From Deltaproteobacteria bacterium RBG_16_44_11 (GTDB taxonomy: Bacteria; Desulfobacterota; Syntrophia; Syntrophales; Smithellaceae): DNA of 18,593 nucleotides. The stretch covers positions 21,611 to 40,203 of the forward strand of contig MGQN01000003.1 in the NCBI GenBank assembly GCA_001797845.1. The letters are read 5' to 3'. Numbering within the stretch: position 1 is the first letter of the stretch; the number at the start of each line of letters is the position of its first letter. Shown here in pieces: positions 6,208-12,284 of the stretch. The position numbers and the translations under genes were made by a program. The notes below the pieces were generated by a model, which was not told where the DNA came from, ran no database searches, and was given only the letters and a program-made list of their open reading frames with translations.

Positions 6208-8628
6208 CTATTTTTTCCAATCATATTTCAGCTTGCCGCACCCGCACCTAATTTTATTTTCCACATTGTCAAAATATTTTATAGAAATAAATTTACTACA
6301 CTCATCGCAGAAAAAGATATGAATGGTCTTCTGGATATCGTCCCATATTGCCGCTAAGTCCTCAATGCTTTCAGTGAACTCATTGTCATGAGACGTGACA
6401 TTAGCTACAAACATAGGCATTCCCTTTAGTCTTTGAATATTGGCTTTATCTTTTAATCCGTTACTTTTCTTTGAAATTCGAGCATACACAGCATCAAATA
6501 ATTCAGGAGCCATTCTTTTTTCATTGATTTCATTATATCGAAAAGCTACTTGTGCATCTATATTATTGGCAATTTCTTTCATGACCTTTTCAGTATAAAC
6601 CCTGATATCATTCCCAAGCCCTTCTTTATTTTTGCTTTCAAATTTCTTGACGATACGTTCCTTGATATCGGTTATGCTTTCTTTAATTTCCACACCATTC
6701 TCTTTTGACCACTTAAAATCTTGAATTAGCCACCCTTTGCTTTTAACATCACTAGCCAGTAATTCAAAAAAACCCTGCTCGTGTGTAAGTAGCAAAATTT
6801 GGTAGTTTCTGAACTTATCAGTAAGCAATTTTGCGAACCTCGATCTGTGTGGCCTGTCGAAACTAGAAATCACATCGTCAAGGACAAAAAACTCGTTCTG
6901 CTTATTGAATGCTTTCACAGAAGCCAAAAAGAAAGATAGGCCAAGACAGTTAATATGGCTTTCACTCAAATAAGCATTTGGTGGAGTTTTAGTTTCATCG
7001 AAAAATTTATATTCAATGGTTATACCCACCAAGTCATCATTTTTATCCTTGATTGATGTTAGCTTGATATCTTCTATTTTCTCATTTGGATTCATGGAAG
7101 TGTAATATTCATTAATGTTTGAGGAGAAAGTCCCCAGAAACATATTTAGAGCTTCCTCTTGTCTTTTAATAAAATCAGCAAAAAGCAGTTCGAATGTCAC
7201 TTGTTGTCTTGTTAATATTTCTTGTTTCTTTTTAATGCTTTGATATTGATTGTAAGCGGTGACTGCATTCGATAGCCTGATGTAAATTTGGAATTTTACA
7301 TTTGATTTCTTGCTCTCCGTGAGAGCCTTTGCCGTGCCTTGCGCGTGCTTGGCAAACTCAAATATTTGTTTCTTATCAATCTGTATTTTGCTTGGCGCAT
7401 TAATCGGGTCTTTAGCTATCAATTCCTTTTTTAGTTCAGCAGAAAATACATTCAACGTAGTTTTAATTTGGTGAACCTTCTCAAGAAGCTTGGCTTGCTG
7501 TTCCTCTTTGAAAAACTTCTCCTTGAGTAGTCTATCAATCGTATTGACATTGACTTGCAAAATACCTTTTAATTTCTGGCCCTGTTCTTCTAACTTATTC
7601 TTCTCTTCTTCTAGTTCCTCTAATTCTTTAATTCTTTCATTTAATTCTTTAATCAATTCTATTTTGCTCTTTTCTTGTAGGCAGAGTGGGCAATAATCAT
7701 CCCGGGTAACATCGTTTTTCAAAACACTCTGCCCTTCTTTTAGTAAGGCTAGGAGTTGTAGTTTTTGAATATTCTCAGGATCTTTTCGTAGTTCGGTGTA
7801 GATTGTATGATAAGTTTTATAGCTTGAGTGTATGCTATCAATGTTCCCGGATATTTCCGTTAAGTCTTCTCCAACCTTAGTATAGAAACTGATTTGCTCC
7901 AAAAGAGCTGAATCTTCTTTAGTTTTAATTTCTTTTAGAACATCCTGGATATCGTTATGCGATTTGATGTCCTTTCCAATCCGCAACGGTTTTATCAACA
8001 GATTTGCTCCTGCAAAAAGTTGGTCGTCAGTATAAGCATTTTGCCCGAGGTTATCGAGAACAACAGATTGTTGGGCGTCCTTTTGATTATCAAAGTTAGT
8101 CAATTTGATGTTACGAGCAATTCTTCCAGCAGACTTCTTAAAAAGACCACGGACATCAGCAACAACGGAAAAACCAATTATGTTTTGAAGTTTCTCTAGC
8201 TTTTCGCCCGGTTTGGCGATAATGAACTCCACTAAATCTCTGTAGCGTAAAATTAAATTTTCAGATTCAGTAGACAACAGATATTCTTTGAAATCATCAG
8301 CCGTATTGGATATAGATGTCCTTAATGAACTGTCAATAGTCTTTGTGGCATCCAATTTATTATTGGAATACTGAATATTAACGAATGCATCTCCATTATC
8401 AGGAATGAATAGATTGCGTAATGACCGTCTTCCTTTTGTTGTGCCAGTTTCTTTACTAATCAAATGCTCAACGCCATCTGAATAGTACCACTCGATAGCA
8501 TCAGTTAAAGAACTTTTGCCTGATCCATTCTCGCCAAATATAAGAATAGATTTGTTATTAAGATTTAGGTTCAGAGGGTCTTTAATCCCCCGGATTCCAC
8601 TAATGTTGATTGATTTAATCTTTGTCAT
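6208..8628 (-). CDS. SMC/Rad50-type ATPase with CXXC hook and C-terminal zinc-ribbon extension
   Basis: 806 residues from the ATG at 8628, chosen because GAGGAAAAAG stands directly upstream; an in-frame TTG at 8649 lacks this. Residues 1-200: ABC-type head with Walker A GENGSGKSS (32-40). Residues 230-500: two helical, probably coiled-coil arms around CPLC (313-316), placed like a Rad50 zinc hook. Residues 520-625: second half-head with signature-like LSESH (554-558), Walker B FFVLDDVISSFD (580-591) and H-loop His616. Residues 630-806: an unusual extension with an NVTSHDN motif (743-749) and a zinc ribbon, C774-X2-C777 and C795-G-C797. Family knowledge: such ATPases sense or clamp DNA ends and drive partner nucleases. 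It is the last gene of a tightly overlapping operon with a GIY-YIG protein. AT-rich relative to neighbours by eye, suggesting transfer. It could be a Lamassu LmuB-like protein. Confidence 0.85.
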   Translation of the reverse strand: MTKIKSINISGIRGIKDPLNLNLNNKSILIFGENGSGKSSLTDAIEWYYSDGVEHLISKETGTTKGRRSLRNLFIPDNGDAFVNIQYSNNKLDATKTIDSSLRTSISNTADDFKEYLLSTESENLILRYRDLVEFIIAKPGEKLEKLQNIIGFSVVADVRGLFKKSAGRIARNIKLTNFDNQKDAQQSVVLDNLGQNAYTDDQLFAGANLLIKPLRIGKDIKSHNDIQDVLKEIKTKEDSALLEQISFYTKVGEDLTEISGNIDSIHSSYKTYHTIYTELRKDPENIQKLQLLALLKEGQSVLKNDVTRDDYCPLCLQEKSKIELIKELNERIKELEELEEEKNKLEEQGQKLKGILQVNVNTIDRLLKEKFFKEEQQAKLLEKVHQIKTTLNVFSAELKKELIAKDPINAPSKIQIDKKQIFEFAKHAQGTAKALTESKKSNVKFQIYIRLSNAVTAYNQYQSIKKKQEILTRQQVTFELLFADFIKRQEEALNMFLGTFSSNINEYYTSMNPNEKIEDIKLTSIKDKNDDLVGITIEYKFFDETKTPPNAYLSESHINCLGLSFFLASVKAFNKQNEFFVLDDVISSFDRPHRSRFAKLLTDKFRNYQILLLTHEQGFFELLASDVKSKGWLIQDFKWSKENGVEIKESITDIKERIVKKFESKNKEGLGNDIRVYTEKVMKEIANNIDAQVAFRYNEINEKRMAPELFDAVYARISKKSNGLKDKANIQRLKGMPMFVANVTSHDNEFTESIEDLAAIWDDIQKTIHIFFCDECSKFISIKYFDNVENKIRCGCGKLKYDWKK

Positions 8629-8824
8629 CTTTTTCCTCGGTTGTATCAAGTTCTTCTTGAAATAGTTGCCCCATTGCGTTCTCGATGTTAGTATCTGTTA
8701 GTTTCCCTTCACTATACAAAGAAGTCAGCTTCTCAACAGTCTTTTTGTCTACACCTTTTATATTCATGATCTCTGCGAAGAACTCGTCAATTACCTGTTT
8801 GCCGCTTTTGATCGCTTCACTCAT
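8615..8824 (-). CDS. Small acidic helical protein of the GIY-YIG/SMC operon
   Basis: A 69-residue protein from the ATG at 8824 (MSEAIKSGKQ); an in-frame TTG at 8860 would give 81 residues and overlap the upstream gene by eight bases. AGGGG lies about 12 bases before the ATG; the TTG has no ribosome-binding site, so I prefer the ATG. The protein looks fully helical (EAIKSGKQVIDEFFAEI, then KKTVEKLTSLYSEG and NIENAMGQLFQEEL) with an acidic, charged tail (DTTEEKDDKD). It has no recognised domain. Its stop codon lies 14 bases inside the ATPase gene, so the two are translationally coupled, which suggests a small subunit of the ATPase complex, analogous in position to LmuC-type helpers. Function is inferred only from position. 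Confidence 0.65.
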   Translation of the reverse strand: MSEAIKSGKQVIDEFFAEIMNIKGVDKKTVEKLTSLYSEGKLTDTNIENAMGQLFQEELDTTEEKDDKD

Positions 8825-8852
8825 ACTGTTGTAACGCCCCTGTTTTATATTT

Positions 8853-9317
8853 TTATTCAAAATACGGCCAATCGATTATGAAGTTAGCCTTTAATTTTTT
8901 ATCCAATATCTCGTACCCGGATTTATTATTACATATAGGATACACACCATATTTTTCAACGAAGTCTAGAATGAAATAACTTTCAAGGTCTTCAATCCTA
9001 TTACTCCAGAATTTCCGAAGCATTTCGAAGTTAATATAAGTAAAATAAAGTTGGTTTGCTTTGCCGTAATTAATAAGCCCCCAATTCTTACTTTTACCTT
9101 CAAAGTGTTCTGTTAATCGACTACCCATACTATTTGTTTTTTTCTCGCTCATTCCAATGTAGAGCAATCGAGATGTCTTAAAAGGGTATTGGATTATCGT
9201 TTTGTTGTTAAAAATGAAATATAACCCCGTTAGCCCCATGAGGGGCTTTATGTTCTTTATTTCAAATATCTTTGGTATATCAAAAAATATTTTAAACTGT
9301 GCTGTTTTTTCGCTCAT
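8853..9317 (-). CDS. GIY-YIG nuclease-domain protein
   Basis: 154 residues. GLTGLYFIFNNK (28-39) and LLYIGMS (51-57) are the two strands of the GIY-YIG fold (here GLY...YIG with a longer loop of about 19 residues). Arg67 in MGSRLTEHF matches the catalytic arginine, Glu112 in DLESYFILDF the metal-binding glutamate, and Asn130/131 the C-terminal asparagine of the family. GIY-YIG domains cut one or both DNA strands and occur in homing endonucleases, UvrC, SLX1 and restriction enzymes. This one is little more than the bare domain, so targeting probably comes from partners. The ATG at 9317 has only a weak AGAAAG before it. It is the first gene of the operon with the small helical protein (28-bp gap) and the SMC-type ATPase. 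The key residues seem intact, so an active nuclease is plausible. Confidence 0.8.
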   Translation of the reverse strand: MSEKTAQFKIFFDIPKIFEIKNIKPLMGLTGLYFIFNNKTIIQYPFKTSRLLYIGMSEKKTNSMGSRLTEHFEGKSKNWGLINYGKANQLYFTYINFEMLRKFWSNRIEDLESYFILDFVEKYGVYPICNNKSGYEILDKKLKANFIIDWPYFE

Positions 9318-9363
9318 CTTTCTGTGAATCCAAGAAAATATTGTTGAAGAGGTATTAATAAAC

Positions 9364-9391
9364 TAAATATATTCATACTAACGGCTATCAA
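9364..9391 (-). promoter_or_regulatory. Possible promoter of the GIY-YIG/SMC operon
   Basis: On the minus strand, TTGATA (9391-9386) and TATTTA (9369-9364) are 16 bp apart and sit about 50 bp before the GIY-YIG start, in an AT-rich gap of 153 bp (9318-9470). It is a reasonable but not strong sigma-70 match; nothing else stands out in this gap. Confidence 0.35.
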
Positions 9392-9470
9392 CTCAATTAA
9401 TCTGAGCTGTTAAGCTGCTTCTACTTGAATGAATTGTCAGGCAATATATGATAATCGTGCTGAGAAGTAT

Positions 9471-9998
9471 TTATGGCAACCTACAAGTAAGGCCAGAATT
9501 TGGTCCACCAGGAATACCAATAGCATCTTCAATTGTCACGAAGTCATTTTTCCTTAGTGTGGAAAGCAGCATCTCAGTTGAAACAGCAGAGCCAATTTTT
9601 TCCTCTGATTCAGGGCGCGGATTGTTAACCTCTTTTCCTCGATAAATAATCAATTTGTTCTTACCTTCACTCTCAGCTCTTCTGCATAGGCCACGAATGT
9701 AGTAGCGATTGAACTCACCTTCGCCTAGCTGCTGCGCAGCGTGCGGCTGATTAATACGTCGACTTCTAGTTACACCATCTCTAGTGTAAGACTCCTCGCT
9801 ACGAAGATAGCCTTTACTTAGTAGTTGCTGGGCTAACCAATCATCGTCGTGTCCTTGCGCTGCCTGTAGCATTAATTCAGGCCAAGCGGAGAGGCCTTCT
9901 TGAGTAAGACGCGGGCTCTCGTAATGGCCTCCAAGTTGAATTTCCTCAAGCATGTAACCGCGAGTGACAGAATCCAGATTCTCATATCGAATTCCCAT
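9471..9998 (-). CDS. Conserved-looking protein of unknown function
   Basis: 175 residues from the ATG at 9998, chosen because an ideal AAGGAGG lies 7 bases upstream; the longer reading frame from 10088 has no such signal and runs through a hairpin. It is a soluble, charged protein without signal peptide or membrane segment. Notable stretches are TRGYMLEEI (13-21), GHDDDWLAQQL (48-58), GEFNRYYIRGLCRRA (93-107) and the C-terminal IPGGPNSGLTCRL. The last two read like conserved functional motifs, but I cannot assign a family. It is encoded on the same strand as the GIY-YIG operon 153 bp downstream and could be read through into it, although a promoter candidate lies between. More G+C-rich than that operon, so it probably has a separate history. 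Confidence 0.7.
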   Translation of the reverse strand: MGIRYENLDSVTRGYMLEEIQLGGHYESPRLTQEGLSAWPELMLQAAQGHDDDWLAQQLLSKGYLRSEESYTRDGVTRSRRINQPHAAQQLGEGEFNRYYIRGLCRRAESEGKNKLIIYRGKEVNNPRPESEEKIGSAVSTEMLLSTLRKNDFVTIEDAIGIPGGPNSGLTCRLP

Positions 9999-10047
9999 AA
10001 AATCCTCCTTGTGAAGATTACCGACTAAAAGGTGAACATTTATGGTC

Positions 10048-10080
10048 AGGTCTTGAAAAGACAGGTTCTTTTCAAGACCT
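10048..10080 (-). terminator. Perfect 13-bp stem-loop after the 51-aa gene
   Basis: AGGTCTTGAAAAG, a 7-base loop, then CTTTTCAAGACCT: a perfect inverted repeat 20 bp past the stop of the 51-aa gene and 50 bp before the start of the 175-aa gene. There is no strong T-run after it on the minus strand, so intrinsic termination is uncertain. The corresponding stem at the second cassette (about 15485-15514) is degraded. Confidence 0.5.
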
Positions 10081-10099
10081 GTTCCCATGTCCTTCCAGC

Positions 10100-10255
10100 C
10101 TATCGCTGCATTATGAGCAAAACACCTATAACGATGGCGAAGATGCCCATGAGTATATAGAGTCCGGAAAAACTGAGAGCCAACACCTGTATCAGCCCAT
10201 ATATGATGAGCCAGATACCCAACAACAGTATGCCGAGATTTTTAGGTAGATTCAT
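10100..10255 (-). CDS. Small membrane protein, paralogue 1 (51 aa)
   Basis: MNLPKNLGILLLGIWLIIYG starts a 51-residue protein that is almost entirely two hydrophobic helices (about 7-28 and 31-49) joined by a SFSGL turn and ending MQR. AAGGAG lies 8 bases before the ATG. It is 75-80% identical by eye to the 54-aa protein at 15535-15699. The paired conservation of both proteins, with differences mostly conservative, argues that this short frame is a real gene. I do not recognise a named family; it resembles the short hydrophobic two-helix membrane proteins often found near stress or envelope genes. The gene sits alone, with a stem-loop after it and a long conserved leader before it. Function unknown. 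Confidence 0.7.
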   Translation of the reverse strand: MNLPKNLGILLLGIWLIIYGLIQVLALSFSGLYILMGIFAIVIGVLLIMQR

Positions 10256-10386
10256 TGTAATACTCCTTTCTGCGAACGAGTTAAGAGTTTTTTCGGGAAG
10301 CTTTGGTAACGCTTTGTCTAAACATTATCCAAGCCCTAAACAATGAAATTGATACGTTTCGGAATTTTATATTCCCGAATCGGTGA

Positions 10387-10401
10387 AATGTCAACGACAT
10401 T
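10387..10401. promoter_or_regulatory. Conserved dyad upstream of the 51-aa gene
   Basis: A-ATGTC-AAC-GACAT-T: a 6-bp inverted repeat about 132 bp before the start codon. The second cassette has G-ATGTC-AAC-GACAT-C at 15833-15847, about 134 bp before its start. The outer pair changes from A-T to G-C on both sides, keeping the pairing, which suggests an operator or a structured leader. Confidence 0.45.
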
Positions 10402-10664
10402 AGGTGGATTATTAAGGGCGAATTTCAATGAATTCGAAGTGTAATTTTCTGTGTTGCCGGAAATAACAATTACATAAGCTACAGGAAGAAATGCTCTAAA
10501 TGCTAAAAAAGAATATTTTTTAAGAAAATATTAGTCCATAAAACCTACAACTATTCAGTAGTGGGTATTCATAATAACTGATGATTGCGAATCGAAAAAG
10601 AGTACTGTAAAACATAGTAGAAAAAAGCGACCTATGTGTCCTCCACACAGGATAAATAGTAAAA

Positions 10665-10693
10665 TTGACTTTTTTTAACAATATTGTTAATCC
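10665..10693 (+). promoter_or_regulatory. Candidate promoter with 16-bp perfect palindrome before the Cys-rich peptide gene
   Basis: TTGACT (10665-10670) and TAATCC (10688-10693), 17 bp apart, lie 25 bp before the ATG at 10719. The perfect palindrome TTAACAATATTGTTAA (10675-10690) fills the spacer and touches the -10, a position where a repressor would block transcription. AT-rich DNA makes chance palindromes more likely, so this is tentative. The rest of the gap before it (10551-10664) shows nothing clear. Confidence 0.4.
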
Positions 10694-10718
10694 CAAGCAA
10701 AAAAAAGAAGAGGATGAT

Positions 10719-11024
10719 ATGAAATATATATTAAAAATATTTATTATTATGTTGATAATGGTTCTGGCAACCGCTTTTTTTATCGATAACGTCGTAGGGT
10801 CTCCGAAGGAGGATCGTAAAACTATCGCATGTGTTAATAAATGTGATAATGCTCAGGATAAATGCTATGCCTCCGCCGAGGCTAACCGGAGTTGTAATGA
10901 ATTAAATAAGTGTGACGTTATATGGCGTGCCTGCCTCAAAAAATGCGGTTATACTGAAAAATACATTGATTGGTACACGATTGAAAGCGAAAATGACGGG
11001 CCATGTCCTTTTGGAAGGAAGTAG
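10719..11024 (+). CDS. Secreted cysteine-rich small protein
   Basis: 101 residues from the ATG at 10719, which has GAGGA 5 bases upstream; the longer frame from 10665 would begin with a charged segment ahead of the signal peptide. Residues 1-27 are a Sec-type signal or anchor (MKYILK, hydrophobic core, then VVGS). The mature part has eight cysteines (38, 42, 49, 59, 65, 72, 76, 96) with the near-mirror spacing CX3C-X6-C-X9-C-X5-C-X6-CX3C, which suggests two helices stapled by disulfides or a metal/haem-free scaffold (no CXXCH). It is the only intact plus-strand gene between 5.9 kb and the right edge, with its own promoter-like region and a strong terminator past its 3' end. I do not recognise the family; an exported disulfide-rich protein is the safest statement. 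Confidence 0.65.
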   Translation: MKYILKIFIIMLIMVLATAFFIDNVVGSPKEDRKTIACVNKCDNAQDKCYASAEANRSCNELNKCDVIWRACLKKCGYTEKYIDWYTIESENDGPCPFGRK

Positions 11025-11137
11025 GCAAGTCAAAATTTCCCGACGCTTGACTTCAGGAAGAAGTGCTTGTTTATAACACCTGCGACTCCGCATCCCACCC
11101 AAACTCTAAGAGGTGAGGATTGACGTTTGTAATGTGC

Positions 11138-11174
11138 AAAAAAAGGCAGAGCCAAATATGGCCCTGCCTTTTTT
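11138..11174. terminator. Bidirectional intrinsic terminator
   Basis: A-tract, GGCAGAGCC, loop AAATAT, GGCCCTGCC, T-tract: a G+C-rich stem with one mismatch flanked by six or seven A's on one side and six T's on the other, so it works on both strands. It lies between two convergent genes, the Cys-rich peptide (ends 11024) and the 263-aa exported protein (ends 11191). Confidence 0.9.
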
Positions 11175-11190
11175 GAAGCTCTATCCCGCA

Positions 11191-11982
11191 TCAGCGGCGG
11201 CAGGGTGGTGGAGGGGCATAACCATCATTGTCCCAAATCCGGTTATGTGAATATACATTCCACCGACAGCAGTTGATGATCTTCAGGTCGCAGAGAGTTT
11301 TATGCCATTCATATTTAATTAATATGGATTCCGCGGCTCTGTTTTCGGGATCGAACGAAACTCGATAAGAAGGTGAATATTCTTCCCGCCCATAACCGGT
11401 GCCGGCGCTTTCCAATGCTCTGGATTGCCCCGATGGCGCGGCCGCTTTATCTTTACCTGCGCCACGCTCACGCTTTTCGGGTGTGGAGAAAGAGTAATCC
11501 AGCGAAGGCTCGTAGCGTTGAATTTCCGGGTACGCTACAACGGCAATCACACCCATAGCGGATTCATCACCGAAGGCCGCCGCGTAAGAATCGGGAACAT
11601 CGGTGAAGTAAAAGCGGTTGATTTTATCTTGCGCCGTCCGCCAGCCCGAATATTCGTTTGTCGCATACGGTTCAAGAATATACATTCTTTCGTTGTTTTT
11701 GAGCCATGACTTTTGCCCGGAAAGAATATTTCTACCGTCAACGGCAACAACAACACCGACTCTTCGATTAAGTTTATTGCGAACTATAATCCGGTAATGA
11801 TCGCCTTTTACCGCCTCGGCGTAAACCTTTTTCAGAGTGGGGTGACTTTTCATGGGGTAGAATGGCAGAAACCGGCCATTATCGGAAGCAATGCTGACTT
11901 CTATAGTATCGCCTACTCCTGCGGCCGCAGCAGAGCCGACCCATATTAATAAAACCGCGCATACAGCTAATAACGTTTTCAT
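11191..11982 (-). CDS. Secreted protein of unknown function (263 aa)
   Basis: A clear Sec signal peptide (MKTLLAVCAVLLIWVGSAAAA, cleavage likely near residue 21) is followed by a ~155-residue domain with strands around YRIIVRNKLNRRVGVVVAVDGRNIL (64-88), NNERMYILEPY (96-106), GWRT (113-116) and RFYFTDVPDSYAAAFGD (123-139). A low-complexity linker (EKRERGAGKDKAAAPSGQS) leads to a C-terminal part with four cysteines and a PPPPCRR end. GGAGG lies 8 bases before the ATG at 11982. The core motif set (VAVDGRNI, ERMYIL, DSYAAA, SAMGVIAV) recurs, from memory, in hypothetical exported proteins of other proteobacteria, but I know no function. Periplasmic or secreted location is supported by the signal. 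Single gene, sharing a bidirectional terminator with the convergent Cys-rich gene. Confidence 0.8.
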   Translation of the reverse strand: MKTLLAVCAVLLIWVGSAAAAGVGDTIEVSIASDNGRFLPFYPMKSHPTLKKVYAEAVKGDHYRIIVRNKLNRRVGVVVAVDGRNILSGQKSWLKNNERMYILEPYATNEYSGWRTAQDKINRFYFTDVPDSYAAAFGDESAMGVIAVVAYPEIQRYEPSLDYSFSTPEKRERGAGKDKAAAPSGQSRALESAGTGYGREEYSPSYRVSFDPENRAAESILIKYEWHKTLCDLKIINCCRWNVYSHNRIWDNDGYAPPPPCRR

Positions 11983-12284
11983 GACTTTTTCCTCCTCTAC
12001 GGGTGTATTTTTGTCTTTTATTGTTTAGACAAACCCGGAAGGAAAAAGTTCCTAACAGCGGCAATAATCCGAATCTTGCGGGCTGTGGGGCCGGTATTTG
12101 CGGGCGGGCAATGGCATGTCTTCCTCTCTTGACAGGACGGATAAATCCATCCTAGAATGGTAAAATGTAATATAATGGTAGTTCTATTGTCAAAGAGAAT
12201 CTGAACTGTGCTTATTTAAACGAATCTGGGAAACATTTATATTTATAGCTCGCCAAAAGTGGAGATTAAACGCCTCATTTTCTT
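11983..12284. other. Gene-free interval with candidate promoter sequences
   Basis: 302 bp without a credible gene. It holds a 7-bp dyad TTTGTCT-N10-AGACAAA near 12012-12035, upstream of the 263-aa gene. It also holds a plus-strand TTGACA-N18-TAGAAT (12129-12158) whose spacer is a near-perfect palindrome (AGGACGGAT-AA-ATCCATCCT, 12134-12153). A minus-strand TTGACA at 12193-12188 lacks a good -10. The plus-strand promoter would read antisense into the end of the gene at 12285, so its product, if any, may be a small RNA. Confidence 0.3.

Larger units (their letters stand above)
10044..10550 (-). repeat. ~500-bp paralogous cassette, copy 1 (small membrane protein gene plus upstream region)
   Basis: Aligns along its length, in the same orientation, with 15483-15986. 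Included are the downstream hairpin region, the 51-codon gene (10100-10255) and about 290 bp upstream. The upstream non-coding part keeps long matching stretches (AAGCTTTGGTAACGCT, CATTATCCAAGCCCTAAACA, AATTCGAAGTGTAA, GTTGCCGGAAATAACAATTA, AAGAAAATATTAGTCCATAA), which implies a shared regulatory function or a recent duplication. Confidence 0.85.

Noticed and set aside
8629..8649. Upstream TTG start for the SMC-type ATPase
   Set aside because: The GAGGAAAAAG ribosome-binding site sits just before the ATG at 8628, inside this stretch, and homologous heads start close to the KIKSINI strand.
9999..10088. N-terminal extension of the 175-aa protein
   Set aside because: It would cover the perfect stem-loop end and the ideal AAGGAGG site; the ATG at 9998 is much better supported.
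12166..12193. Minus-strand promoter for the 263-aa gene with TTGACA at 12193-12188
   Set aside because: The best -10 at proper spacing (TTACAT) matches the consensus at only three positions and lies nearly 190 bp before the start codon.
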